Both the position numbers and the translations under genes were made by a program. The notes under the pieces were generated by a model. It saw only the letters and a program-made list of their open reading frames with translations, did no database searches and had not been told where the DNA came from. Below, one piece after another: positions 6,263-15,213 of a stretch of DNA of 43,683 bases (the first letter of the stretch is position 1; every line of letters starts with the position of its first letter). Source of the stretch: Candidatus Lernaella stagnicola (GTDB lineage: Bacteria > Lernaellota > Lernaellaia > Lernaellales > Lernaellaceae); assembly GCA_030765525.1 (NCBI GenBank), contig JAVCCK010000029.1:1-43683 (forward strand). The letters are read 5' to 3'.

Positions 6263-9200
6263 ATGTTCAGCTTCCTTTCGCGGCATATCTGGGGCGGTTT
6301 CTCTGTTGTCTTGGTGGGGCTTTTTTTAAGCTTCGCCTACGGCTGTGCAACGCCGGATGAGGAAACCGCAACTCCCCAAAACGAATTTATGATCATCGAG
6401 ACCGACGAGGTTTTCGACCTGGACGTCGGCCCGCCGGTGCCGATTGAACCCGTGCGACGCATCACGGCGGCAACCGGTGCGGAAGCGAAAGGAATTGAAA
6501 TCGAGCGTATCGCCGGGGGTATTCCCGGGTACCTGGGTTTCTCGCTGCTGCGCGACCGGCGCGGGTTTTGGCACCTGGTTTACGCGCGGGCCGGCCGCCT
6601 AGTGCATCGTTGGCAGGTCCCCAGCGGCGGTTTCGTGGAGACCGAAGCTTTCGGCTCCGTATACGTCGTTACCGCCGCCTTGGACGTCACGGGGGCCGTT
6701 CACGCGGCCTATATCGACGACCGCAACTCCCGCTTGGTTTACGCGACGAACCGGTCGGGCCAATGGGTGGCCGAAGAACTGCCGGTGGAAGACGTCTATT
6801 CCTACGGATTCGCGATCGGCGTTGACGACAAAGGCGCCGTTCATATCGGCTATCAATATTACGTGGGGCCCTCGTTGCGGCGGATCGAATACGCCGTCAA
6901 GCGTGGCGGCGCTTGGTCGATGCAGACGCTGGTCACGACCAACGAAATCCCCGGCCCGCATTGGTTTGCGCTCGATGCGAAAGGACGCATCCATTTCCTG
7001 TTCTTTCGCAATGGCCGGCTTAAATACGCCAACAATGTGTTCGGCAAATGGATCGGCCAACTCGTGCCGATCGACTCAGCCAGCGGAGGCTGCGCGCTTG
7101 CCGTCGACAACGCCAACCGGCCGCGGTTGTTCTGCGCCGACGACCACCAAGCATACGACATCAGGCGATTCGGAATGGGCTGGCAAATCGACAACGTTTT
7201 AAACGCAAGCAACGCGGTCGGCCCTCGCGCGCTGAGGATCGGTCCGGACGGCGTCGCCCACGTCGCATACGCGATGAGCGGGTCTTTGTATTACGCGAGC
7301 GACCGGGGCGGCGAATGGACGTCGGAATTCATTGTCAACGATTACGGTCGCGCTGTGGAAATCGGTCTCGAAATCGACGGCGACCCGTTCATTGCCGCGA
7401 CGTTTTCGCTTTCCGGTACGCTCTATGGGTTTACGCGGAGCGGGCCGTCGTGGCCGATGGTGGTTCTCGATCCCGGCGGGTATGTCGAGAGCGATGTGAG
7501 CGTCGCGGTCGATTCCGAGGGATATTCGCACGTGCTTTTCTACGACTACGGCACCAATTCATTAAACTACGCGCGCGGCCGGTCCGGCGCGTGGGAGATG
7601 GAGATCGTCAACCTGGTCAATTCCGGCGGGCGGTATCACGCGATCGTCCTGGACTCGGGCGGTCGACCGCATGTCGCCTTCCAGGAGGGAATCAGCTACT
7701 CGCAAAATTACGCCAGCTACGCGCGGCGCGACGCGGGCGTGTGGGACATTCAAAGAGTGGAGCCCGACAATACTGATTCGGGCTACAACATCGCCCTTGC
7801 GTTGGACGGGCAGGATCAGCCGAACTTGACCTTCGTCGATGATTACCCGGAATATTTCAAATACGCCCGGCTCAACGGCGATGAATGGGTAGTGGAATCC
7901 TACGACACGTCGTATTACGCGGGCGTCGGGTGCGCGATCGCCATCGATTGGTTGGGCCGGCCGCACGTGGCATACATGGAAACCAGCTACAATCTGTATC
8001 ACGGCGTGCGCAACTGGTGGAATTGGTCGACGCAGCCACTGACGCCCCACGCGACGGGCGGCGATGTCGACCTGATAATCGACGAAGACGGCCAACCGCG
8101 CGTCTTCAATACCAGCTATTCGAACGGCGGTTTATATGAGTCGCGGAAGACCAACCTCGGGTGGCAATACGGAGCCGTAGACGTTGGCGGGGCGGTAAAC
8201 TATTCCCTCGCCGCGACACGAGGACCGAACGGCGCGCCGCACTTGGTCTATCAAACGTTTGATGACGACACCAACATGACAGGTCTGCGTTATGCGTATG
8301 AAAGCGGCGGCGAGTGGCAGTTGACCGACATTGACGCGGTGGCAGTCGGGACGGTCGACGTGGCGATAGACACCGCCGGTTACGTCTATGCCGTCTACAT
8401 CGCATATAACGCGGTCTGGCACGCGCGTTTCCCTGCAGGAAACGCGGGCGACGCGGCGAACAACCCGGGATCGCCGGATGACGAAGTGAGGGAACAAGAG
8501 ACACTGGGCGTCGCGGGTGACCTCGACCAGGCAGGCGCCGCGGGGGGCGCCGCCGCTCTCGACCCGGAGCCGGTCGCGACGACCGACAGTGATCCCGCAA
8601 GGGCGGCCGAATTCGCGCTCGCCGGGCAAAGCGACGAAATCGGTCTGGTCACTTTCCAGGAAATCGATGGCGGCAGCCCAGGCGAATTGGAAACCCGGCT
8701 GGTGCGGTGCCCCAACGGTGAAACTTCGGTGTTTGCGAACCGCGGCTCGTTCCTGTACTGGTATCCGGTCGACGGCGCGCCGGGCGACGAAGAGTTAATC
8801 GCTTTCAACGCGCCGGAATTCGACGCGGTCTGCGATACGAACAACGTGATTCACTTGATCCACTATGACGGAGTCGAAGAAGACCTCGTATATCGCAAGC
8901 GACAGGACGGCGTCTGGTCCAGCCAGGTGCTGCTTTCCGAGGGCGATGTCGGCCGCGCGCCGTCGATCGTCGTCGACTCGACCGGCGGACCGCACGTCAT
9001 TCAATACGACGTCAGCGGCAGGGACATCAAACACGGCACCAACGCGAGTGGGGAGTGGGTGTGGGAGTCGGTTCTCGGAACCGAGGCCACCTGGACGGCT
9101 CTGGCAATCGACGCCACCGGTTATTTACACGCCGTGGTCGACAAAAAGGTCTACGGCTACTTGTACTACGCGACGAACAAAAGCGGCGCCTGGCAGTCCA

Positions 9201-10579
9201 CAGCGCTCAGCACGTCCGGTGCCGGTTACTCTTTTACGCCGGGCGGCATCGTGGTGGACTCCGCCGGTTTCGCTCACGTGACGTATGGCTGGATTTACGG
9301 CTCCGGCCTGCCGACTATCCGCTACGGCACCAATGCGACCGGGTCCTGGATAACAACATCACTCGGCTATTACCGGGATCCGGACCCGGCGATTGCGCTG
9401 GACGGCGCGGGCCGGCCGGTCATTGCCTTCAACGAGACCGACCATTTGACCTTCGCCACAAAGACCGACGGTACGTGGGCCTACGAAACGATCGACCCCG
9501 ACCACGGAGGCAACCGCGCGAACCTCGAATACGACGGGCATTGGTACGTCAGCTACTTCGACAGCTTGGCGCACAATCTCCGTTACGCCGACGACGCCGG
9601 CGGCGACTGGCGATTCGCGGCGCTCGATGAGAGCGGGATGGTCGAAAGATCGCTGCCGGTGGCCATGGGTTTCGACGGCGTGGAGGAGATACACGCGCTC
9701 TACTACAAGAAACCGGAGTGGGAGTTGACGCACGCCACCAATCGGGGCGGGCAATGGACGAGCACGCCCGTCGCCTCCGTCGGGGCCGATACCAGCGGCG
9801 CGAACGCGTTGGCTTTTGACGCCGAGGGAGGGGTGCATGCCACGTTCTATGAGGTCGACGAGGACGCGCTTTACTACGGGCGCTACGAGGACGGCGTCTG
9901 GTCTACGGAATTGATTGAACCCTGGGGCGGGATCGATTCCGCCCTGTTGGTCGATGGCGACGGCAACGTGCACATCGCGTACACTGACGCCGCCAACGAG
10001 CACGTTCGTTACGCGGGCAATTCCACCGGCTCATGGCGCCGTCGCATCATCGACGGACTGGCGGGCGGCGACTTGTCGATCGGCCAGGACGCGGCGGGCA
10101 CTCTGCACGTACTGTATTGGGATTACGCGCTGTTCCACGCGGCGGGCAACGGCAATTCGTGGACGACCGAAATCGTCGATGATGAACTGTTGGCCGGCAA
10201 GAGCAATCGCCTGATCATCGCGCCGGACGGCACGTTGCACGCGTTCTACTTTGCAGAGGTGTCGGATACGTTGCGGCATGCGACGAAGGCCGGCGGCGAA
10301 TGGATGATCGAGGATGTCTACGCCACTTCCGACAATAGCGCGCCGCTCAGCGTATGGCGCGAGCCATCGGGTGCGTTCGTCATTACCTACCACGGCGAAA
10401 CGTACGGGCAGGGGATCTACCTAGTCACCAATCGGTACGGCGCGTGGGAGCGGTATTCGATCTTTCTGTCGCACAACTCGTACCAGCCGCTTGTGTTTGA
10501 GACGCCCTCGGGCACCGTGCACTTTCTGCATGTCGGCGCCGATGTGCTCTGGCACAACTACTTCAATTGGACGGAGTAG
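6263..10579 (+). CDS. Giant lipoprotein with two beta-propeller-like repeat arrays
   Basis: The start is the ATG at 6263, behind AAGGGTG. An earlier in-frame TTG lies beside the upstream relic. The product has 1438 residues. A hydrophobic signal (GGFSVVLVGLFLSF) ends in lipobox AYGC, with Cys28 as the lipidated residue, so it is an outer-envelope lipoprotein. The body consists of repeats of roughly 45-50 residues with the pattern GxWxxExV, then IAxDxxGxPHVAYxD, then LxYA, typical of propeller blades that read as sialidase/BNR-like. An Ala/Asp/Glu-rich linker (DNA about 8440-8640) splits them into two arrays, each long enough for one or more propellers. No catalytic residues or C-terminal anchor are recognised. 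The role is probably ligand or surface binding. It lies between two direct repeats of ferritin-like DNA. Confidence 0.85.
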   Translation: MFSFLSRHIWGGFSVVLVGLFLSFAYGCATPDEETATPQNEFMIIETDEVFDLDVGPPVPIEPVRRITAATGAEAKGIEIERIAGGIPGYLGFSLLRDRRGFWHLVYARAGRLVHRWQVPSGGFVETEAFGSVYVVTAALDVTGAVHAAYIDDRNSRLVYATNRSGQWVAEELPVEDVYSYGFAIGVDDKGAVHIGYQYYVGPSLRRIEYAVKRGGAWSMQTLVTTNEIPGPHWFALDAKGRIHFLFFRNGRLKYANNVFGKWIGQLVPIDSASGGCALAVDNANRPRLFCADDHQAYDIRRFGMGWQIDNVLNASNAVGPRALRIGPDGVAHVAYAMSGSLYYASDRGGEWTSEFIVNDYGRAVEIGLEIDGDPFIAATFSLSGTLYGFTRSGPSWPMVVLDPGGYVESDVSVAVDSEGYSHVLFYDYGTNSLNYARGRSGAWEMEIVNLVNSGGRYHAIVLDSGGRPHVAFQEGISYSQNYASYARRDAGVWDIQRVEPDNTDSGYNIALALDGQDQPNLTFVDDYPEYFKYARLNGDEWVVESYDTSYYAGVGCAIAIDWLGRPHVAYMETSYNLYHGVRNWWNWSTQPLTPHATGGDVDLIIDEDGQPRVFNTSYSNGGLYESRKTNLGWQYGAVDVGGAVNYSLAATRGPNGAPHLVYQTFDDDTNMTGLRYAYESGGEWQLTDIDAVAVGTVDVAIDTAGYVYAVYIAYNAVWHARFPAGNAGDAANNPGSPDDEVREQETLGVAGDLDQAGAAGGAAALDPEPVATTDSDPARAAEFALAGQSDEIGLVTFQEIDGGSPGELETRLVRCPNGETSVFANRGSFLYWYPVDGAPGDEELIAFNAPEFDAVCDTNNVIHLIHYDGVEEDLVYRKRQDGVWSSQVLLSEGDVGRAPSIVVDSTGGPHVIQYDVSGRDIKHGTNASGEWVWESVLGTEATWTALAIDATGYLHAVVDKKVYGYLYYATNKSGAWQSTALSTSGAGYSFTPGGIVVDSAGFAHVTYGWIYGSGLPTIRYGTNATGSWITTSLGYYRDPDPAIALDGAGRPVIAFNETDHLTFATKTDGTWAYETIDPDHGGNRANLEYDGHWYVSYFDSLAHNLRYADDAGGDWRFAALDESGMVERSLPVAMGFDGVEEIHALYYKKPEWELTHATNRGGQWTSTPVASVGADTSGANALAFDAEGGVHATFYEVDEDALYYGRYEDGVWSTELIEPWGGIDSALLVDGDGNVHIAYTDAANEHVRYAGNSTGSWRRRIIDGLAGGDLSIGQDAAGTLHVLYWDYALFHAAGNGNSWTTEIVDDELLAGKSNRLIIAPDGTLHAFYFAEVSDTLRHATKAGGEWMIEDVYATSDNSAPLSVWREPSGAFVITYHGETYGQGIYLVTNRYGAWERYSIFLSHNSYQPLVFETPSGTVHFLHVGADVLWHNYFNWTE

Positions 10580-10627
10580 CCGGACGGAATGTATTGACGG
10601 CGCGGGAAGGGTATCGGCGGCTCGCCG

Positions 10628-11113
10628 TTAGTTGTCCCGCAGAATATGGTCGTCGTACCAGGTTTCGAGCATCGCCTTGTGTTGGGTCTCTTCCTCAACG
10701 AGGCGCGCGAAAAGCTTCTTGGCCGTCTCGTCGTCGGTCTGTGCGGTGGCGGCCTTGTAAAACTCGACGGCAAACGCCTCTTTCTTGATGGCCCGAATCA
10801 GGATGTCCTGCACCGTGCTTTGCGGCAGCACTTTCACATCCGGCATCATCTCGGCCAGTCCCAGTTCGACGAAGCCCCGTGGCTTGCCGACGAGTTCGAC
10901 CTGCCCGCCCTCGCGCGCTTCGGTCAGGATGCGTTCGTGGTCGACTTCCTCTTCGTACAGGTCGGCCAGCAGGGTCCTAGCGCCGGGATTGGTCACGACT
11001 TCCGCGGCTTCTTGGTAAAACGTTTGCGCGTCGCGTTCGCGTTCGATCGCGAAGGCGTACACCTCGCCCAGCGGCATCGTTTTGATCGTGGCGAGTAGCT
11101 TTTGAACGTCCAT
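10628..11113 (-). CDS. Ferritin-like diiron protein (rubrerythrin-related), last of five
   Basis: A 161-aa four-helix protein made of two similar halves. The likely diiron ligands are E24 in AIERERDAQTFY, E56xxH59 in EEEVDHE, E112 in IKKEAFAVEFY and E142xxH145 in EEETQHK. This is the rubrerythrin-type ferritin arrangement, without a rubredoxin domain. Known relatives reduce peroxide or handle iron in the cytoplasm of anaerobes. The ATG overlaps the stop of the preceding rubrerythrin gene by one base (TAATG), which implies translational coupling and possible electron transfer from that protein's rubredoxin domain. Its last 28 codons are duplicated at 6078-6165. Confidence 0.85.
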   Translation of the reverse strand: MDVQKLLATIKTMPLGEVYAFAIERERDAQTFYQEAAEVVTNPGARTLLADLYEEEVDHERILTEAREGGQVELVGKPRGFVELGLAEMMPDVKVLPQSTVQDILIRAIKKEAFAVEFYKAATAQTDDETAKKLFARLVEEETQHKAMLETWYDDHILRDN

Positions 11114-11610
11114 TATTTTACCTCGTCAAATTTTTCCGGCGGTGCCTGGCAGATCGGACACTCGTCCGGAATCTGGCTGTCGGCGATCCAACCGCATACG
11201 CTGCAAACATAATACTCCGTCTCGCGTTCTTCCATCAGATGGTCGAGGGCCTTCTTATAAATGCTCGCGTGGAGTTCCTCGACGTCTTTCGTGCGGGAGA
11301 AAATCAGCGCGGCGGGGCGCTCGCCTTCTTCCTCGGCGACCTTGATCAGTTGGGGATAGTGCTCGTTTTTCGCGGCCAATTCGTGTTCGAAAGCGGCCTG
11401 CAGGTTGGATTCGGTATCTTTGACGATGCCGCGCAGGCGCAGGGCGTTGCGGCAGTGGACCGCTTCGGCCTCGGCGATGGCGCGGAACATGTGCGCGATC
11501 TGCGGGTAACCGTCTTTTTCCGCCTGCCCGGCGAACGCCAGATTACGAAAGTGAGCTTCTGCCTCACCCTGGAACGCTTTTTTCAATCCGGCTTGCGTTT
11601 TCTCTCCCAT
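11113..11610 (-). CDS. rbr: Rubrerythrin with C-terminal rubredoxin domain
   Basis: A full-length 165-aa rubrerythrin. The ferritin-like domain has E16 (FQGEAEAH), E49xxH52 (AEAEAVHCRNA) and a second ExxH in VEELHASIY. The last ~30 residues form a rubredoxin-like iron site with CSVCGW and CPICQAPP. Rubrerythrins reduce hydrogen peroxide with electrons from NADH via rubredoxin-type partners and protect anaerobes from oxygen. A GGGAG ribosome site precedes the ATG. It is the fourth gene of the five-gene array and the only one with the rubredoxin domain, so it may be the redox entry point for its neighbours. That last point is inference. Confidence 0.95.
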   Translation of the reverse strand: MGEKTQAGLKKAFQGEAEAHFRNLAFAGQAEKDGYPQIAHMFRAIAEAEAVHCRNALRLRGIVKDTESNLQAAFEHELAAKNEHYPQLIKVAEEEGERPAALIFSRTKDVEELHASIYKKALDHLMEERETEYYVCSVCGWIADSQIPDECPICQAPPEKFDEVK

Positions 11611-11631
11611 TTCTTGCTCCCTCAGCGAAGA

Positions 11632-12120
11632 CTATTTTTTATCCAGCGTGGCCAGCACTCGTTGCAGGAACGACAAATGTTCCTTCTCGTATGCGATGAA
11701 CTCGTCGATGATCGGCTTCTCGGTCTCTTCCACCCAATTGCGCATTTCCGAAAGCCACAAGATGGCGTCCTTCTCAAACCCCATGGCCGTGAAAACGAGA
11801 TCCTCCGGCGATTCGATGCCCTCCAGCACTTTTTCCACTGTGCGCTGAGCCGTGAAGACCCGGCTGTTGGCCAGCGCCTGCAGGTAGGTCGAGTATTCTT
11901 GGTCGAAGCAGCAATCTTCCTCGCCTCCCTCGGCGAGCTCGAGTCGTTCGAGAATTTGCTTGTACGTGCGTTCGTGCATCTGCTCGGCTTGGGCCAGTTC
12001 GCCGAACAACTTGGCAAGGTCTTCCGAATCCGTTTTCTTCTGAGCCATCGTATAGAAGCGATACCCGTTGCGCTCGACCTCGACCCCGATTTTACAGATT
12101 TCCACCGCGCTGAATTTCAT
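11632..12120 (-). CDS. Ferritin-like diiron protein, third of five
   Basis: A 162-aa four-helix protein. Ligand-type motifs are GVEVERNGYRFY, QAEQMHERTY, GFEKDAILWL and YEKEHLSFL, giving two Glu-bearing and two ExxH helices. A CC pair (GGEEDCCFDQ) lies in the inter-half linker, which the siblings lack. It could be a metal site or a disulfide. An AGGAG site precedes the ATG. It lies 21 nt before the rubrerythrin gene and 58 nt behind the second member. Related to rubrerythrin-type ferritin-family proteins; its substrate (peroxide, oxygen or iron) is not determinable here. Confidence 0.85.
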   Translation of the reverse strand: MKFSAVEICKIGVEVERNGYRFYTMAQKKTDSEDLAKLFGELAQAEQMHERTYKQILERLELAEGGEEDCCFDQEYSTYLQALANSRVFTAQRTVEKVLEGIESPEDLVFTAMGFEKDAILWLSEMRNWVEETEKPIIDEFIAYEKEHLSFLQRVLATLDKK

Positions 12121-12178
12121 TTCGCTTATCTCCTATTGTCATCTCGTGAAGTGGCCGCCCCGCTCGCCTCGGCGATGT

Positions 12179-12673
12179 TCATGGACCCATATGGATCAAA
12201 TCGTCGACCTCTTCGAACCAAAGCGGTGCCTTCTTATAGAAATCGAGTTCCTGACGCAGTTGACGCTCGTGTCCTTTTTCGAATTCAACGAGGTAGTCCA
12301 AAAACTGCTTGCCGCGCGGATCCGTGCTCCCCTTGGCGGCGGCGGCGTACATCTTCTGCGCGTCTCGTTCCGCCGCGATGGCGAATTTCAACGCCTGCTC
12401 GATGCTGAACTTGCCGAAGTCGTAATTCTTGTCTTTGGGAAAATCCTTAGGAGGCGTCGGCGCGTGATCCCCGCCGGTCAGCCGTTTGTACTCGGCCAGC
12501 AGCAACCCCTTGTGTTGGCGCTCATCCTTGGCCAGCGCCAAAAAGCGGCTCTTGATGATCGGGTTGGGAATGTGGTCGGCGACGTGGCGATAAAACCGCG
12601 CGGCATCGGCCTCTTTTTTGATGGCCAGGCCCAGAATTTCGATTACGGTGAGTCCGGCGTACAACTTCGGCAT
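12179..12673 (-). CDS. Ferritin-like diiron protein, second of five
   Basis: A 164-aa protein with two homologous halves. Ligand motifs are AIKKEADAARFY and KDERQHKGLL in the first half, and AIAAERDAQKMY and EFEKGHERQL in the second. A Pro/Lys-rich linker (HAPTPPKDFPKDK) separates them. The C-terminal segment KAPLWFEEVDDLIHMGP is extended and hydrophobic. An AAGGAG ribosome site lies seven bases before the ATG. It is 20 nt behind the first member. Family membership is clear, but the specific role among the five paralogues is not. Confidence 0.85.
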   Translation of the reverse strand: MPKLYAGLTVIEILGLAIKKEADAARFYRHVADHIPNPIIKSRFLALAKDERQHKGLLLAEYKRLTGGDHAPTPPKDFPKDKNYDFGKFSIEQALKFAIAAERDAQKMYAAAAKGSTDPRGKQFLDYLVEFEKGHERQLRQELDFYKKAPLWFEEVDDLIHMGP

Positions 12674-12693
12674 GAAAGACTCCTTCGGGCTTT

Positions 12694-13176
12694 TCAGTCT
12701 TCGACGTGACCGGCGCGTCCCACATCATACCAGTAGAAATCGCCGGTCAGTGCGTTGATTTCAGCTTCCAGCGTTTCGAAATGTCCCCACTCCTGGGCTG
12801 CAATATCCGTACATAGGCGACGCAGTTCGGAGTTGTCGGTGGCCGCCGCCAATGCTTCGTACGAACGGGCCGCTTTTTCCTCGTATTCCAGCGCGATCGC
12901 CAGCGCCTCCAGCGCGCCGGTGCGATTATCGACCGTCACCTCACGCGAGGCGACCAGCGCGGAATCGAAGGGGAAGGGATCGGCGTAGCGCTGCCGCCAC
13001 CACGCTTCGAGCAGTCGGCGGTGATCGGCCTCGTCCTTGGCCAGTGCGGCGAAGGTTTTCGCGCCTTCACGGTTGGGAATCGTATCAGCCAGGAGCGCAT
13101 ACAGTTCGTGCGCCGATTGCTCGCGGTGTACGGCTTCGATCAACACCCGCCGAGCGTCGATTGTTTGGCCACCCAC
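12694..13176 (-). CDS. Ferritin-like diiron protein, first of five
   Basis: The start is taken as the GTG at 13176, five bases behind GGAGG. A TTG four codons earlier would overlap that ribosome site. The 160-residue protein has paired motifs VHREQSAHELY with KDEADHRRLLEAWW, and ALEYEEKAARSY with AQEWGHFETLE, which together supply a diiron site. It heads the minus-strand array, so the promoter should lie in 13177-13346. No convincing -35/-10 pair is visible on that strand. The C-terminus (DFYWYDVGRAGHVED) is aromatic and acidic. Confidence 0.85.
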   Translation of the reverse strand: MGGQTIDARRVLIEAVHREQSAHELYALLADTIPNREGAKTFAALAKDEADHRRLLEAWWRQRYADPFPFDSALVASREVTVDNRTGALEALAIALEYEEKAARSYEALAAATDNSELRRLCTDIAAQEWGHFETLEAEINALTGDFYWYDVGRAGHVED

Positions 13177-13304
13177 GGTTGCCTCCAAGGTTTGTGAAAT
13201 GCGTTAGTAAAAAATTAGCACAAGGCCGAATGGGCGGAAAGTCCAACCATGAAAAAACTTGGCCTTGCGACCCGATCACCGCAGAAAGACCGGCGAAAAA
13301 ACCC

Positions 13305-13333
13305 TTGACAAGGTAGAGGCAATTTGCTTGAAT
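13305..13333 (+). promoter_or_regulatory. Promoter of tRNA-Lys/tRNA-Glu
   Basis: TTGACA (13305-13310), 17-base spacer, TTGAAT (13328-13333), 13 bases before the tRNA-Lys 5' end. A perfect -35 and a fair -10. Confidence 0.75.
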
Positions 13334-13346
13334 CCCGGTCCCTGTT

Positions 13347-13419
<73 letters not shown>

Positions 13420-13463
13420 ATCCGCGGGTCGCGGAAACACGACACGCGACGTTGATATTACGA

Positions 13464-13540
13464 GACCCCATCGTCTAGTCTGGTCAGGACACCGGCCTTT
13501 CACGCCGGCAACGCGGGTTCGAATCCCACTGGGGTCGCCA
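13464..13540 (+). tRNA. tRNA-Glu (anticodon TTC)
   Basis: Acceptor GACCCCA pairs with TGGGGTC. Anticodon arm CCGGC-CTTTCAC-GCCGG. The discriminator is G and CCA is encoded (13538-13540), unlike the neighbouring tRNA-Lys. Confidence 0.97.
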
Positions 13541-13553
13541 ATGTTTTTATGAA

Positions 13554-13590
13554 GCCCCGCTGGCGCTCCGGCGTCGGCGGGGCGTTTTTT
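13554..13590 (+). terminator. Rho-independent terminator after the tRNA pair
   Basis: GCCCCGC (13554-13560) pairs with GCGGGGC (13577-13583) around an internally GC-rich loop, then TTTTTT at 13585-13590. Its end touches the stop codon of the convergent lipoprotein gene. Confidence 0.8.
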
Positions 13591-15206
13591 CAGCCGCGTG
13601 TTCCGTGTTTCCGCGCTTTGTCCAGGTACTCCCGACAACGCTCGCAACGGCTGTCGGTTTCGAGGCACTTTTGAAATACCTGGGCTGCCGCGTCGAAGTT
13701 GCCTTGATTCATCAAGTCGATACCGTAGTTCAAGAACGCCGTCTCCATGGCGTCGAGGCACTGCCGCTGCCCGTTTTTGCTGACGATGTCCTTGCACTGC
13801 GCGTACGCGCTGATCGCCTTCTCCCATTCCTTCGCGTCGAAGTGCTTTTTCCCGAGCGTCACGTAGAAGAACTCACGCATTTGATCGCGTAGGTCCTCTT
13901 GTCGAATGATGTTCAGCGCCGTGCCGGTCGTTGTGCTTGCTTCCTCGATTTCACCGCGATCCAATTGGTAACGGGCCAGCTTCTGCAGCGCGAGCGTGGC
14001 GTTGTTGTTGATGTCGCCGAAATCTTCGTCGCTTGGGTCAACCAGTTGCGTGGCGATGTTGCACAACTTCAGCACCTCGCGATCCGGCCTGGCGTTGGCG
14101 ATCGCGAGCGCCCACACGGTGAACATCCACGCCGCGGTTTTATTGAGTTCCCGGTTTGACGTTTTGTGTGCGTACACGGCCAGCAATTCGGTTCCGATGC
14201 GGTCGAATTGCCGCAACGCCTCGGCGAAACGGTCGGCGTGAACCGAACGCGAACACACCCGATACCAATCGCGCAGTCGCGCCAGTTGCGTTTCCATCGC
14301 CGGATCCAAATAACCCGCGATTTCCGTAACCCGCAGGTCGTCCGCCTCCGGCAGCTTGTAGGCGTCGTCGTTGAGGATCATATGCGCCATTGTGACGAAG
14401 CGCTCGAAGGGCATGACTTCCCGCTTCTGGTAGTCGGCGAAGGTCAAACCGGTCGTCTTCTTGCGGTAGAACTCTTCGTCGTGCTTTTCGCCGTAACCGC
14501 CGTAGTTGGTGGTTTCGACTTCCACCGCCTCACGGCCGCCGGATTCGGATATCTGCACGAAGGCGTGTTTGTTCATCGTCACGCCTTGCACTTCGAAGCC
14601 GAAGCGCCGCGCCGCCAAACCGTAAACGACCGCCGAGCTGTAGCAGTTGTATTTGCCTTCGCGCAGCAGCGTATCAACGCGAGGGTCGCCCGCTTGATAG
14701 TTGGTCGCCCCCCCGTTGCGACGCTCGTTTTGGAGCAGCACGCGCTCAAATTCCTCGTACAGCACAAACCCCTTTTTCCAAATGTCCTGCTCGGCTTTCA
14801 CTTTGGGGCGCGTGGCGGTGATGAAGCTTTCGAACTTGTCGATCAACGGCTGGGCGCTCGCTTCGTCGCGCGCTTTCGCGCTCATGATGATCGCCAGGCG
14901 CAGCAGATTGTCGGCATCGGCGCCCGCCTTCACCGCCGTGACGATCTCAGCCTCGTAGGGTGTCAGGTCCGACAAAAACGGCAGCTTGCCCGACGCGGCG
15001 GGGCTGCTGGAAACAAGCACCGGGGCCGGGGTCGGCAGCGGCGCGGGCGTCGGAGCGGCGGGCGGCGGCGTAATCGGAGCCGCTTGGGCTTGCCGCGGCG
15101 GCGATATCCGCGGCGGCGGACCAGGGTTGTCCGGCGGATTGGATGAACACGATAGCATCACGGCGAAAAACAACATTCCGACAAACATCACGAGCCTCCT
15201 GCGCAT
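13590..15206 (-). CDS. Lipoprotein with transglutaminase-like and TPR domains
   Basis: The start ATG at 15206 follows GAGG, which overlaps the stop region of the upstream methyltransferase gene. The 538-residue product has a short signal ending in VMLSC, with the lipid Cys at residue 20. A Pro/Ala-rich linker follows. The middle holds a transglutaminase-like (SirB1-like) core with nucleophile C188 in GKYNCYSSA, His in MNKHAFVQI and an acidic residue in EAVEVETTNYGG. That matches a Cys-His-Asp/Glu triad. The C-terminal third is helical TPR-like repeats (KHFDAKEWEKAISAY, GNFDAAAQVFQKCL) with a CERC pair. It probably acts at the outer membrane on periplasmic protein or peptide substrates, or only as a scaffold. 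Function inferred. Confidence 0.8.
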   Translation of the reverse strand: MRRRLVMFVGMLFFAVMLSCSSNPPDNPGPPPRISPPRQAQAAPITPPPAAPTPAPLPTPAPVLVSSSPAASGKLPFLSDLTPYEAEIVTAVKAGADADNLLRLAIIMSAKARDEASAQPLIDKFESFITATRPKVKAEQDIWKKGFVLYEEFERVLLQNERRNGGATNYQAGDPRVDTLLREGKYNCYSSAVVYGLAARRFGFEVQGVTMNKHAFVQISESGGREAVEVETTNYGGYGEKHDEEFYRKKTTGLTFADYQKREVMPFERFVTMAHMILNDDAYKLPEADDLRVTEIAGYLDPAMETQLARLRDWYRVCSRSVHADRFAEALRQFDRIGTELLAVYAHKTSNRELNKTAAWMFTVWALAIANARPDREVLKLCNIATQLVDPSDEDFGDINNNATLALQKLARYQLDRGEIEEASTTTGTALNIIRQEDLRDQMREFFYVTLGKKHFDAKEWEKAISAYAQCKDIVSKNGQRQCLDAMETAFLNYGIDLMNQGNFDAAAQVFQKCLETDSRCERCREYLDKARKHGTRG

Positions 15207-15213
15207 ACTCACC

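Noticed and set aside
13177-13304. Promoter for the ferritin-like operon on the minus strand
   Set aside because: TTGGAC and TAATTT-like boxes exist, but the spacing is about 21 bases, too far from the accepted range to support a call.
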